A DNA stretch of 64,000 bases from NCBI RefSeq assembly GCF_001636345.1, contig NZ_KV440945.1, positions 615,340-679,339 on the forward strand, read 5' to 3'. Made by a program: the position numbers and the translations under genes. The notes beneath the pieces are model-generated. The model did not search any database, was not told the origin of the DNA, and was given only the letters and a program-made list of their open reading frames with translations. The number at the start of each line of letters is the position of its first letter. The first letter of the stretch is position 1. Of the stretch, positions 54,197 through 63,329 are shown piece by piece. The DNA comes from Cytobacillus gottheilii (GTDB taxonomy: Bacteria > Bacillota > Bacilli > Bacillales > Cytobacillaceae).

Positions 54197-56027
54197 ACGA
54201 TTTAGCCATTTTAAATTTAAAAATTTTCACTTATCCACCAAACTGCTCATTACTTACATATTGCTTACTGTATTGCCAATGGCATTTTTAGGATCCATTG
54301 CGTATGTGCAGTATACGGAGTCTATTGAGGAGCAGATCGGCGAATATATTCCTAGATTATTGCATCAGTCGAATGAGAACATCGAAAATAATTTCAAAGA
54401 GTTAGCCTCACTTCCTGACTTGATTTACAACTCAGATAATGTAATGGGCATTCTTAGAAAAGAAAATTATGAAAGTCAGGCAGAGTTAAATAGAGACAGC
54501 TATATTATTCGAAGTTTCTTTTCAAGAACCTTTTTGGGCAATAACAGCAATGAAATTTTAGGTGTTTTTTTAGTCTCAAATCATCATATATTTGAACATT
54601 CTCGTACGTCTTACAAAGGATTCGATATTGAAAATATAAACGAACAGGACGGGATCATGTTCCAAGGGGATATGGAGATCCTGCTTCCCTATCAAAGTAA
54701 TTTAGTTTTTCAGGACAATACACCCTATTTTTTATTAAAAAAAGACATCATTGATGTTGATAATCGCAGGACGATTGGAACTTTAGTATTTGCGGTTGAA
54801 ACTGCTTTTATAGAGCGGGTATTTGCAAACTTGGATCATGAAGATAAAGCGGATATTTGGCTGATGAACAGCGAAGGCAGGATTATTTACCATACCGATA
54901 TAGATAGAATTGGACAAACATATAATGAGATTAAAGGATTTCCAACTTTGAGTGGGAGTTTTCATACCGACTACGGTGATAACACATTAACCAGCGTAGA
55001 TGAATCAGCCAATATGGGCTGGATTCTTGCTCACAGTATTGAGACGAAATTTTTAACGGAGAGAACCGATATTGTAACAAATGTGATTATTGTTATGTTT
55101 ATCATTCTCGTTCTAGTCGCTACCTTAATCTCCATATATTTAGCATTAACAGTAGTACGGCCTATAAAGACCTTGGGAAACTTGATGAAAGAGGTTGAAA
55201 AGGGAAACTTTCAGGTTCAGATTCCCATTAACTCTCATGATGAAGTAGGCTACTTAGCGCAAAGCTTTGATTCGATGATCACACAAGTAAGAGAACTGAT
55301 TCAGAAGAACTATGAAAAAGAGATCCGGCAGAAGAATGCGGAGCTTTATGCGCTGCAGTCCCAAATCAATCCCCATTTTATGTACAACACCTTAGAGACG
55401 ATCGGTATGGCCGTTGAGGATGGAGATTCAGAGGTTGTGGTTGATATGGTAACCATCTTAGGAAGAATGCTGCGCTTTTCTTTAAGCAATAAAGAACGAA
55501 TTATTCCCATTACAAAAGAGGTTGCCCATATCCGAGACTATTTAAGTCTGCAGACATTTCGGTTTGAAGAGCGCCTGTCTTTTCAAATTAACGAAACTAT
55601 CGATAGTGAGAGGTATTATACACCTAAATTTATCCTGCAGCCTATTGTGGAAAACGCCATAAAGTATGGATTAGAGAAACGCAGAGAATTGACCATTGAG
55701 CTGAGTGTTAGGAAGGAATCTATTCATCATAATGAAGAAGGTATTGTCTATGTAATAAGGGATAATGGACCAGGAATGAGTCATGAAGAATTGACTCGAA
55801 TTCGAAAACTGCTGCAATCTGAACCGATGATTAAGCGTGATTCTGGATTTGGCATTACCAATGTTCACGCAAGACTTGTAACCATGTTTGGTGATCCATA
55901 TGGTGTCAGTATAAATAGTACCGAGGGAAATGGGACAGAAGTGATGATACGTACAAAGGTAGTGGAGCAACGTGAGGTTGCGGAGTATTCGGATAGCGGG
56001 GAGGTATACGGAGATGCAAAACATTAG
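54186..56027 (+). CDS. YesM-type sensor histidine kinase (second)
   Basis: About 613 aa. TM1 near residues 17-40, an extracytoplasmic Cache-like domain to about 290, TM2 near 300-325, HAMP, then H-box LYALQSQINPHFMYNTLETI with the His near residue 397, N-box FILQPIVENAIKYGL and G-box IRDNGPGMS / GFGITNVHARL. ATG 54186 overlaps the upstream gene; a TTG at 54156 is in frame but gives an atypical N-terminus. It overlaps the regulator gene by 14 bp. Confidence 0.88.
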   Translation: MTFKRFSHFKFKNFHLSTKLLITYILLTVLPMAFLGSIAYVQYTESIEEQIGEYIPRLLHQSNENIENNFKELASLPDLIYNSDNVMGILRKENYESQAELNRDSYIIRSFFSRTFLGNNSNEILGVFLVSNHHIFEHSRTSYKGFDIENINEQDGIMFQGDMEILLPYQSNLVFQDNTPYFLLKKDIIDVDNRRTIGTLVFAVETAFIERVFANLDHEDKADIWLMNSEGRIIYHTDIDRIGQTYNEIKGFPTLSGSFHTDYGDNTLTSVDESANMGWILAHSIETKFLTERTDIVTNVIIVMFIILVLVATLISIYLALTVVRPIKTLGNLMKEVEKGNFQVQIPINSHDEVGYLAQSFDSMITQVRELIQKNYEKEIRQKNAELYALQSQINPHFMYNTLETIGMAVEDGDSEVVVDMVTILGRMLRFSLSNKERIIPITKEVAHIRDYLSLQTFRFEERLSFQINETIDSERYYTPKFILQPIVENAIKYGLEKRRELTIELSVRKESIHHNEEGIVYVIRDNGPGMSHEELTRIRKLLQSEPMIKRDSGFGITNVHARLVTMFGDPYGVSINSTEGNGTEVMIRTKVVEQREVAEYSDSGEVYGDAKH

Positions 56028-57675
56028 AACCATTGTTGTTGATGATGAGGCACGGATTCGCCGGGGAATTGAACGTTTAGTAAAGTCATTTGGCGAGGAA
56101 TGGGAAATTGTTGGAACTTATTCAGATGGAAGAGAAGCCTATGAAAATATTATCAATAATCACATTCATGTAGACCTTGTGATTACGGACGTGAAAATGC
56201 CTGAAATGGATGGGTTATCTTTTATCAGAGAATTAAAGAAATCACATTCTTTCTTTGCTTTTTTTATTAGCGGTTTTGATGATTTTCAATACTTGCAGAG
56301 TGCCATTCGTGAAGGTGCTGTGAATTATATCTTAAAGCCCATTGACCGAAAGCAATTCCGTTCTGAATTAGATAAGGTAAAAGAGAAAATCATGAACAAA
56401 AGAAAAGAGCAGCATGAACTGGAAGTTGTATATAAAAAGGCATCACTCGTCACCTATACGAAGCAGGTGCAATTATTAAGTGAGATGACGTGGATGGATC
56501 ATACCGATGTCTCGATGCTGAATTGGGATAATGAGTTTCCGAATGGAAAATATAGATTAGCTTATATAAGTGTGGACCAAGCTGAAGCGAAAAATAAACA
56601 GTTACAATCAAGGGAATATGATGTGTGGAATTTTGCGATTGAAAATATAATTGAAGAAACGTTAATGCATCAACTGCAGGATGATCAAGTGCGAAGATGG
56701 TGGTGGCATAATGGCAAGTATAATTACTGGCTGTTGCTCAATGAAAATAGCAAAGAAAGTGATTTTTCTTTCTCGGAAACAGCTTATCAAGTATTGAACA
56801 TTGTGCAGGAAAATATAAATATTTATACACCATATACTGTTTCAATAGCAGTGGGAAATGAGTTTGAGGATATAAGGCAACTATTGAGCAATAAAAATAA
56901 ATTGCTGTCCCTATTACAATTTCGCATCATCCAGGGCGGAAATCATATCTTCAGATCAGACTTAATAAAAAATGAGTTAGAAAAAAGCTCAAAAGGAATA
57001 CCTCCATCTATTTATATACGCGCCCAGCAAATTATGCACTGGATCGAGCAGGAGAATAACAAAAAAGCTGACGAAGCATTGCAGACATTTTTTGATGAAC
57101 TGGATCATCTCTCTTCACCTAGCTTGGTGGAAGAAGCGCTTCACTATTTATTTATTAAAATTACAAACTTGTGGATGGATAAGGACGGGTACTGTGTAGA
57201 ACCTTATATTCTCACAGAAGCAATGAATATGATGAAATATGCCACAAGTTTTGATCACCTTAAAGAAGAAACAGCATGCTGGATTATTGGCATGATGAAT
57301 AAAATTCAATCATTATCGAATAAGCAGCCTGATTCCATCCAGCAGGTTAAAAAGTGGATTGATGAGCATCTTGGAGAAAATATTACGGTTAAAAGAATTG
57401 CAGATCTGGTTTATATGAATCCTACTTATTTCTGTGAATATTTTAAGAATAATACAGGAATCACCGTATTGGATTATGTAACACAAAAGCGTCTTGAAAA
57501 GGCGAAGGAATTGCTGGAGATTCCTGATCTGAAGATCTATGATATTTCAGATGCAGTCGGATATCATGATACGAAATATTTCAGCAAACTATTCAAAAAG
57601 TGGCATGGCAATACACCATCACAATACCGTGAAGCATTTTTTAAACGCATCTCCACGATGAAGGAGATTATCTAA
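56014..57675 (+). CDS. YesN-type response regulator (second)
   Basis: 554 aa, longer than the first YesN-like protein because of a ~300-residue middle region. Receiver domain: TIVVDDEARIRRG, phospho-Asp in VITDVKMPE, FFISGFDDFQYL, YILKPID. C-terminal AraC HTH: ENITVKRIADLVYMNPTYFCEYFKNNTGITVLDYVTQKRLEKAKELL ... ISDAVGYHDTKYFSKLFKKWHG. ATG 56014 with GGGGAGG upstream is preferred over an earlier in-frame start. Probably controls the following transporter operon. Confidence 0.9.
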   Translation: MQNIRTIVVDDEARIRRGIERLVKSFGEEWEIVGTYSDGREAYENIINNHIHVDLVITDVKMPEMDGLSFIRELKKSHSFFAFFISGFDDFQYLQSAIREGAVNYILKPIDRKQFRSELDKVKEKIMNKRKEQHELEVVYKKASLVTYTKQVQLLSEMTWMDHTDVSMLNWDNEFPNGKYRLAYISVDQAEAKNKQLQSREYDVWNFAIENIIEETLMHQLQDDQVRRWWWHNGKYNYWLLLNENSKESDFSFSETAYQVLNIVQENINIYTPYTVSIAVGNEFEDIRQLLSNKNKLLSLLQFRIIQGGNHIFRSDLIKNELEKSSKGIPPSIYIRAQQIMHWIEQENNKKADEALQTFFDELDHLSSPSLVEEALHYLFIKITNLWMDKDGYCVEPYILTEAMNMMKYATSFDHLKEETACWIIGMMNKIQSLSNKQPDSIQQVKKWIDEHLGENITVKRIADLVYMNPTYFCEYFKNNTGITVLDYVTQKRLEKAKELLEIPDLKIYDISDAVGYHDTKYFSKLFKKWHGNTPSQYREAFFKRISTMKEII

Positions 57676-57680
57676 TAGTA

Positions 57681-57758
57681 AGGATGATTTGAAGGGAGTA
57701 CCCAGCCTTTGAATCATCCTTTTTTTATTGAAACCTTGCCGATCGGCAAGGTTTTTTT
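57681..57758 (+). terminator. Two tandem terminators
   Basis: AGGATGATT ... AATCATCCT with TTTTTTT (57681-57727), then ACCTTGCC-GATC-GGCAAGGT with TTTTTTT (57731-57758). They separate sensor and transport units. Confidence 0.85.
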
Positions 57759-57875
57759 CACTCCCGAAGAATGACCTCCCAATCTGACGTTTATCTCCTA
57801 CAAAATAAACTCTGCGGCTTATATAGTGTAAGTATCGAAAGCAGATAAAGCTCTGAAGCGGAAGGAGAGGGTGAA

Positions 57876-58433
57876 ATGGGAACAGGCAAATTGGAGGCAG
57901 TTGCAGCTGAGCTGGCTACTGTTATCAGAAGCATCAAAGATGATGAATTGAAGGCAGTTCTTCAGTGTATTGTTAAAGCACCTCGGATTTATGTCAAAGG
58001 GGTCGGCCGATCCGGTTTTATGATGGAAGCATTTGCGATGAGGCTGATGCATTTAGGGTTTGAAGTACATGTAATTGGAAACGCTACCACACCAGGAGCG
58101 AGCGAAGGAGATCTACTCATGGTGGGTACTGGTTCTGGGGAGACGGGCAGTCTGATTACATATGCGCAAAAAGCCAAAAAGATTGGCTTAAAAATGATAA
58201 CGCTAACATCTTTTGTGGACTCTACTTTAGGTGAAATGGCTGATGAAGTCATTCAGATTTCGAGTCCTACACCTAAATCAGAAAAGACGAGTGAGGTCAC
58301 ATCGATTCAGCCAATGGGCACACTTTTTGAACAATCCTTATTGATCTGTCTGGATATTTTAATACTCGAGCTTATGGAATATAAATCAGCTCATTCGGAT
58401 CAGATGTTTGGCAATCATGCCAATCTTGAATAG
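57876..58433 (+). CDS. SIS-domain 6-phospho-3-hexuloisomerase-like protein
   Basis: 185 aa, single SIS sugar-isomerase domain: IYVKGVGRSGFMMEAFAMRLMHLGFEVHVIGNATTPGASEGDLLMVGTGSGETGSLITYAQKAKKIGLKMITLTSF, the HxlB/PHI signature, and SPTPKSEK near the active site. It would interconvert 3-hexulose-6-phosphate and fructose-6-phosphate. No hexulose-phosphate synthase is seen in the window; it may follow beyond 64 kb. GAAGGAGAGGG precedes the ATG. Confidence 0.82.
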   Translation: MGTGKLEAVAAELATVIRSIKDDELKAVLQCIVKAPRIYVKGVGRSGFMMEAFAMRLMHLGFEVHVIGNATTPGASEGDLLMVGTGSGETGSLITYAQKAKKIGLKMITLTSFVDSTLGEMADEVIQISSPTPKSEKTSEVTSIQPMGTLFEQSLLICLDILILELMEYKSAHSDQMFGNHANLE

Positions 58434-58505
58434 CCTTCACGGGCAGCTGTTTTGTTTTTTCACAGCTGAATTCATATATAAACCAAGTATCAGGAGGGGT
58501 TAAGG

Positions 58506-59588
58506 GTGAAGAGAAAGTATTTTGCATTATTTGTGATTATGAGTTTATTTCTGGCAGCTTGTTCGACAGAAAGCGGCGGATCAGGTGATTCAGGATCAGG
58601 CGGAGCGGCAAATGAAAACCTTCTGAATCCTGCAAGCTATAAGTCTGACAAAGAGCAATCTGAGTGGACAATTGGTGTTGTTACAAAAGATAATACGGCG
58701 GCATGGTTCAAGCGAATGGAAGTTGGCGTAAATGAGTTTGGCGAAGAAATGAATATCAATGTGATTCAAAAAGGACCAGCAAATGCTGATGCTGCTTCAC
58801 AAGTACAAGTAATTGAAGATTTAATCGCTCAAGGTGTAGATGCTCTTGCAGTAGTGCCAATCGATCCTGGTGCAATCGAAGCTTCTTTGCAGAATGCTTT
58901 ATCACAAGGGATTGCAGTAGTAACACATGAAGCATCGAACCAAAAGAACACATTGTTTGATATCGAAGCCTTTACATCAGAAGATTTTGGTGCAAGCATG
59001 ATGGATTCACTTGCAGCTGCAATGGGTGAAGAAGGGAAATATGCCATGATGGTTGGCTACACGACAAGTACAACGCACATGGAATATGCTGAAGCTCAAA
59101 AAGCACGCCAGGAAGAATCCTATCCCAATATGGAATTAATCAATGGCGGAGAAGTGCCGAGTGCTGAATCAGAAGAAAGTGTAGACGTAGCCTATGAAAA
59201 AGCGAAAGAGCTTTTAAAAGCATACCCAGATTTGAAAGGGTTTACAGGAGTAGCGTCAACGGATAGCCCGGGAATCGCAAACGCGGTTCAAGAGCTGGGG
59301 CTATCTGGAAAAGTAAGCATTGTTGGGGTAGGTACTCCTAACGAATTCTCTGATTATATCAAAGCTGGAACTATCAATGAGCTTCAGCTATGGGATCCTG
59401 CTGCTGCCGGTTATGCGATGGTTTCAGTCGCAGCTAAGATCTTAGCTGGTGAAGAAGTTGCTGAAGGCACTGACCTGGGAATTGATGGATATGAAAGTAT
59501 TCAGGTTATAGAAGGAACAAATAAAATGCTAGTTGGTAATGCTCCACTGAAACTGGATGATAGCAATATTGATGATTACGATTTCTAA
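58506..59588 (+). CDS. RbsB-like sugar-binding lipoprotein
   Basis: 360 aa. Lipoprotein signal MKRKYFALFVIMSLFLAAC then a Ser/Gly linker. Type 1 binding fold: WTIGVVTKDNTAAWFKRMEVGVNEFGEEMNINVIQKGP, GVDALAVVPIDPGAIEASLQNALSQGIAVVTHEA. Substrate-binding subunit of the RbsA/RbsC-type importer that follows. Shares its C-terminal ending (DDSNIDDYDF) with the sensor-partner protein at 53165 (KENIDQYDF), so the two are paralogues. GGAGGGGTT precedes the GTG. Confidence 0.88.
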   Translation: MKRKYFALFVIMSLFLAACSTESGGSGDSGSGGAANENLLNPASYKSDKEQSEWTIGVVTKDNTAAWFKRMEVGVNEFGEEMNINVIQKGPANADAASQVQVIEDLIAQGVDALAVVPIDPGAIEASLQNALSQGIAVVTHEASNQKNTLFDIEAFTSEDFGASMMDSLAAAMGEEGKYAMMVGYTTSTTHMEYAEAQKARQEESYPNMELINGGEVPSAESEESVDVAYEKAKELLKAYPDLKGFTGVASTDSPGIANAVQELGLSGKVSIVGVGTPNEFSDYIKAGTINELQLWDPAAAGYAMVSVAAKILAGEEVAEGTDLGIDGYESIQVIEGTNKMLVGNAPLKLDDSNIDDYDF

Positions 59589-59622
59589 AATTTTCTGGCA
59601 TTAACCTAATTGAAAACTATGG

Positions 59623-59668
59623 AATACCGTATCGCAAAATTCTAATAGAGGACAGTGATGCGGTATTT
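59623..59668 (+). other. Intercistronic stem-loop
   Basis: AATACCGTATCG ... GATGCGGTATT with a T/C-rich tail, between the binding-protein and ATPase genes; probably lowers downstream expression relative to the binding protein. Confidence 0.55.
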
Positions 59669-59725
59669 CTTTCATTCATTAAATTTTATAAAAATATTCA
59701 AGCTCAGATTCGAGGAGGGATTACA

Positions 59726-61204
59726 TTGTCTGAAAATATGATCTCTGTTAAAGGAATACATAAATATTTTGGAGGAGTCCATGCCTTAAAAGGGGTAGAA
59801 CTGCAGATTAAAAAAGGCGAAGTGCATTGTTTAGCCGGCGAAAATGGCTGCGGTAAATCGACCATTATTAAGGTGATATCTGGTGTGCATAAGCCGGATG
59901 GCGGAGAGATTGAAGTAAATGGAGTAAAAGTGGACCACATGACCCCGTCAGAATCGATTAAACAAGGCATTCAAATCATCTACCAGGATTTTTCTGTTTT
60001 TCCTAATCTTACTGTCATTGAAAACCTGGCTTTTAATAAAGTGCTGGCAAGTAAAAAGAAGTTCGTGAACAGGAAAGAGTTTAGAAGAATTGCTGAGGAG
60101 GCCATCAAGAAAATTAACTTTGATGTGGATCTGGATGCTTTAGTAGAAACGCTGCCAGTTGCAGATAAGCAGTTAATCGCCATTTCAAGAGCCCTTTTGG
60201 ATAATGCGAAGTTAATTATTATGGATGAGCCCACAACCGCATTAACTAAAAAAGAAGTAAAAAGAATGTTTGAAATCATTAACAAACTGAAAGATGAAGG
60301 TGTAACGATTCTTTTTGTATCACACAAATTGGAAGAGGTTTTTGAGATATGTGATACGGTTACCATTTTCCGAAACGGAGAGAATGTTATTTCTTGTCCT
60401 GTATCAGAGATGGATGAGAAGAAGTTTAGTTTTCATATGACAGGGCGCCATTTTGCAGAGGTGACAGAAGGCAAGAAGAGGAACCTGGGTGAAACAGTCC
60501 TGGAGACTAAACAATTATCTGCACGAGGCTTTAATGATGTGAGTTTTACATTAAGAAAAGGCGAGATTCTAGGGATTACCGGTCAGCTTGGATCTGGACG
60601 GACGGAGTTATCACTTGCGCTATTTGGCCTATTAAGACCAGATGAAGGTGAGATATTAATAGAAGATCAGAAAGTAAATATTCCTAATCCGACAAAAGCA
60701 CAGGAGTTAGGCATTGCGCTTGTGCCGGAGGATCGACTAACAGAGGGGTTGTTCCTGCCACAGTCCATCAAAAGAAATATTGCGATTACCAGATTAGATG
60801 AATTATCGAACAAGCTTGGAGTCGTCAACAGTGAGCTGCTGGATGATGAATCTGCCAAATGGGTTCGGGATATTGGGGTTGCTACAAAGAATGATGAGTT
60901 TCCAGTATCAACTCTTTCGGGCGGAAATCAGCAGAAGGTTCTTTTGGCCAGATGGATTGCTTCCAACCCAAAGGTTTTGATACTAAATGGACCAACTGTT
61001 GGGGTCGATATCGGTGCTAAATATGATATTCACAATCTATTGCGTAAGCTTGCGAGTGCAGGGATGGGCATTATCATCGAATCAGATGATGCAACTGAAA
61101 TCGTGAATACTTGTGACCGCGTGCTTGTGATGCAAAAGGGTCAAATTACAGCTGAAGTGAAAGAAGAAGATCTGAATGTAAAGACTTTAGCGAACTATGT
61201 TTAA
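59726..61204 (+). CDS. RbsA-like duplicated ABC ATPase
   Basis: 492 aa with two ABC domains. Domain 1: Walker A AGENGCGKST, Walker B LIIMDEPT, and an H-loop VSHKLEE. Domain 2 (from ~residue 250): GQLGSGRTEL in the Walker A place, LSGGNQQKVLLARW signature, and ILNGPTVGVDIGAK where DEPT would be expected. The second site is therefore degenerate, as in part of this family. TTG start behind GAGGAGGGA. Confidence 0.9.
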   Translation: MSENMISVKGIHKYFGGVHALKGVELQIKKGEVHCLAGENGCGKSTIIKVISGVHKPDGGEIEVNGVKVDHMTPSESIKQGIQIIYQDFSVFPNLTVIENLAFNKVLASKKKFVNRKEFRRIAEEAIKKINFDVDLDALVETLPVADKQLIAISRALLDNAKLIIMDEPTTALTKKEVKRMFEIINKLKDEGVTILFVSHKLEEVFEICDTVTIFRNGENVISCPVSEMDEKKFSFHMTGRHFAEVTEGKKRNLGETVLETKQLSARGFNDVSFTLRKGEILGITGQLGSGRTELSLALFGLLRPDEGEILIEDQKVNIPNPTKAQELGIALVPEDRLTEGLFLPQSIKRNIAITRLDELSNKLGVVNSELLDDESAKWVRDIGVATKNDEFPVSTLSGGNQQKVLLARWIASNPKVLILNGPTVGVDIGAKYDIHNLLRKLASAGMGIIIESDDATEIVNTCDRVLVMQKGQITAEVKEEDLNVKTLANYV

Positions 61205-61222
61205 AAGATAGGGGTGTGAAGG

Positions 61223-62260
61223 ATGAATCTATTAACAGCAAAGTCATTTAAAAAGCTGGCTGTGCGTCCTGAGTTTTATGTTTTCATCATCATTTTGCTG
61301 CTGAGCCTTTTTATTCAGGCGAAGTCAGGACTTTTCTTTACGAATAATAACATCGTGGATTTGTTGCGTTCGATGACAGTTCCGCTGATTTATGCCATCT
61401 GTGCCTACTTAGGTTTCATCAGTACTGGGCCAGATGTTTCCTTTCCGTTGATCGCTGCCTTAAGCGGGTATTTAGCAACACAATTCGTGATGGTAACAGG
61501 CTATTCCGGATCCATTATTGTCGTATTTTTAGTTGCCATTGCCTGCGGGCTCGTCATGGGTGCCATTAATGGTTTTATTATTGCTAAATATAACTTTCCA
61601 AGTTTGATTGTGACCCTGGGAACGACCTCGATTTTCAGCGGCATCCTCCTTGGTGTTTTTGAAGCAGGCCGTATTAAGCTTCCGGAATCTATGATCGAAT
61701 TTGGCCAGCAATCACTCATTAAAGTAACGAATGCAGAAACAGGCTTAGGATCTTCTCTGCCGATGACCTTCTTAATTGCCATCGGTTTGTATATTCTGAC
61801 TTACTTATTCCTTAACTTTACGATGGCTGGACGCGGAGTATTTGCAGTAGGCGGAGATGAAACCTCAGCCGAAAGAGCAGGTTTTAATGTAAAGAAAATC
61901 CGCTTTGGTGTATTTACGGTAAACGGCGGTTTGGCAGCCATTGCTGGTGTATGTTATTCCGTTGAATCGACGTATTTCCTGCCGACTGAATTTGCAGGCA
62001 TGGAAATGATCGTCATTGCTGCAGTTATTCTCGGTGGTACTCGATTAATGGGCGGTGTGGGCACCCTGACAGGATGCGTATTAGGGACATTGCTCTTAAC
62101 GATCGTAACAAATAGTTTAATTCTCGTTGGTGTTCCGATCTATTGGCAAAAATTCATTATTGGAGCCATCATCATCGTCGGTACAGCCATATCTGTGATC
62201 CAGATTGCCGAATTAAAAGGGTTCAGAAGAAGTAAGCGGAAAAAGGTGGAGGTGGCCTAA
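61223..62260 (+). CDS. RbsC-like sugar permease 1
   Basis: 345 aa, about 10 hydrophobic segments. The ribose-type permease signature is visible in GFIIAKYNFPSLIVTLGTTSIFSGILLG and VFAVGGDETSAERAGFNVKKIRFGVFTVNGGLAAIAGV. GGGGTGTGAAGG precedes the ATG. It abuts the second permease gene without a gap, suggesting a hetero-oligomeric channel. Confidence 0.9.
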   Translation: MNLLTAKSFKKLAVRPEFYVFIIILLLSLFIQAKSGLFFTNNNIVDLLRSMTVPLIYAICAYLGFISTGPDVSFPLIAALSGYLATQFVMVTGYSGSIIVVFLVAIACGLVMGAINGFIIAKYNFPSLIVTLGTTSIFSGILLGVFEAGRIKLPESMIEFGQQSLIKVTNAETGLGSSLPMTFLIAIGLYILTYLFLNFTMAGRGVFAVGGDETSAERAGFNVKKIRFGVFTVNGGLAAIAGVCYSVESTYFLPTEFAGMEMIVIAAVILGGTRLMGGVGTLTGCVLGTLLLTIVTNSLILVGVPIYWQKFIIGAIIIVGTAISVIQIAELKGFRRSKRKKVEVA

Positions 62261-63313
62261 ATGAAGACTGCGCTAAAGACAAATGAACCAGCTGCTCCAA
62301 AAACCAGACTTTCTTTTATCAAAATGGATGGCAATATCCTGCGTTTATTAATCATCATGCTGACCATCTTCATCATCGCGAGTATCACCAAGCCGAGTAC
62401 CTTTTTGTCGGTCGCTAACTTTCTTTCGATGGAAAAGCAGATGGTGGAATATGGACTGATGGCGATTGGCGTAGGAATTGCCATGATTGCAGGCGGAATT
62501 GATCTTTCCGTTGTGTATATCGCCAACCTCAGTGCCATTGTTGCAGGTTTGTTTATGCAGAAGTTTGCTGTAGCAGTGTCAGGTCCTGAACAAATCTTCT
62601 TTATTGTACTTGGTATTTTACTAGGGTTATTAACAGGAATTGTTTGTGGTCTGTTTAACGGTTTTTTAATTGCAAAATTGCGTATTCCTGCGATGCTGGC
62701 AACACTGGGAACGATGCAGCTGTATATGGGAATCGCCATTATTGTGACAGGGGGAAGCATCGTAAGCGGACTGCCGGAGCCATTTGCGATAATCGGCCGT
62801 ACAAATGTATTTGGAATCTTCACTATGTCCTTCATCGTTTATATCGTAATTGTTGCCATTGTTGCCTATTACATTGGTAAAACGAAATATGGCTTGAAAT
62901 TATATTTGTTAGGCACAAATGAAAAGGCATCTAAATTTGCAGGCATAAAAAATAATCAGATTATCATTAGAGCCTATATGCTGTCGGGCGTTATTGCAGC
63001 ATCTGCTGGATTATTAAGCCTTGCGCGCATTAACTCGGCAAAAGCAGACTTTGGTTCAAGCTTTGTCATGCTGACCATTCTGATCGCTGTATTAGGAGGA
63101 ATTAACCCAGATGGCGGTGCAGGTAAGATATTAGGTATCTTCTTAGCTACTATTACCGTCCAGCTTATGTCATCCTACTTAAATATGTTTCCGGAGATTA
63201 GTAACTTCTATCGCGATATGATTTGGGGAATTGCTCTTATTCTAGTACTGATTGTTAACCATGTATTAAATAAGAAAAGCGAAGCTAAATTAATGCGGCT
63301 GACATCGCAATAG
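62261..63313 (+). CDS. RbsC-like sugar permease 2
   Basis: 350 aa, same family as the preceding gene: VGIAMIAGGIDLSVVYIANLSAIVAG, GFLIAKLRIPAMLATLGTMQLYMGIAIIVTGG, LYLLGTNEKASKFAGIKNNQIIIRAYMLSGVIAASAGLL. Starts at the base after the previous stop with GGAGGTGG as ribosome site. Two different permeases suggest a heterodimer, as in autoinducer-2 (LsrC/D) importers. Confidence 0.9.
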   Translation: MKTALKTNEPAAPKTRLSFIKMDGNILRLLIIMLTIFIIASITKPSTFLSVANFLSMEKQMVEYGLMAIGVGIAMIAGGIDLSVVYIANLSAIVAGLFMQKFAVAVSGPEQIFFIVLGILLGLLTGIVCGLFNGFLIAKLRIPAMLATLGTMQLYMGIAIIVTGGSIVSGLPEPFAIIGRTNVFGIFTMSFIVYIVIVAIVAYYIGKTKYGLKLYLLGTNEKASKFAGIKNNQIIIRAYMLSGVIAASAGLLSLARINSAKADFGSSFVMLTILIAVLGGINPDGGAGKILGIFLATITVQLMSSYLNMFPEISNFYRDMIWGIALILVLIVNHVLNKKSEAKLMRLTSQ

Positions 63314-63329
63314 CTGGGGGGATATCCAC

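Noticed and set aside
57989-62835. Long minus-strand ORFs opposite the hexuloisomerase, ATPase and permease genes
   Set aside because: Antisense frames of strongly conserved genes, with codon patterns explained by the sense strand.
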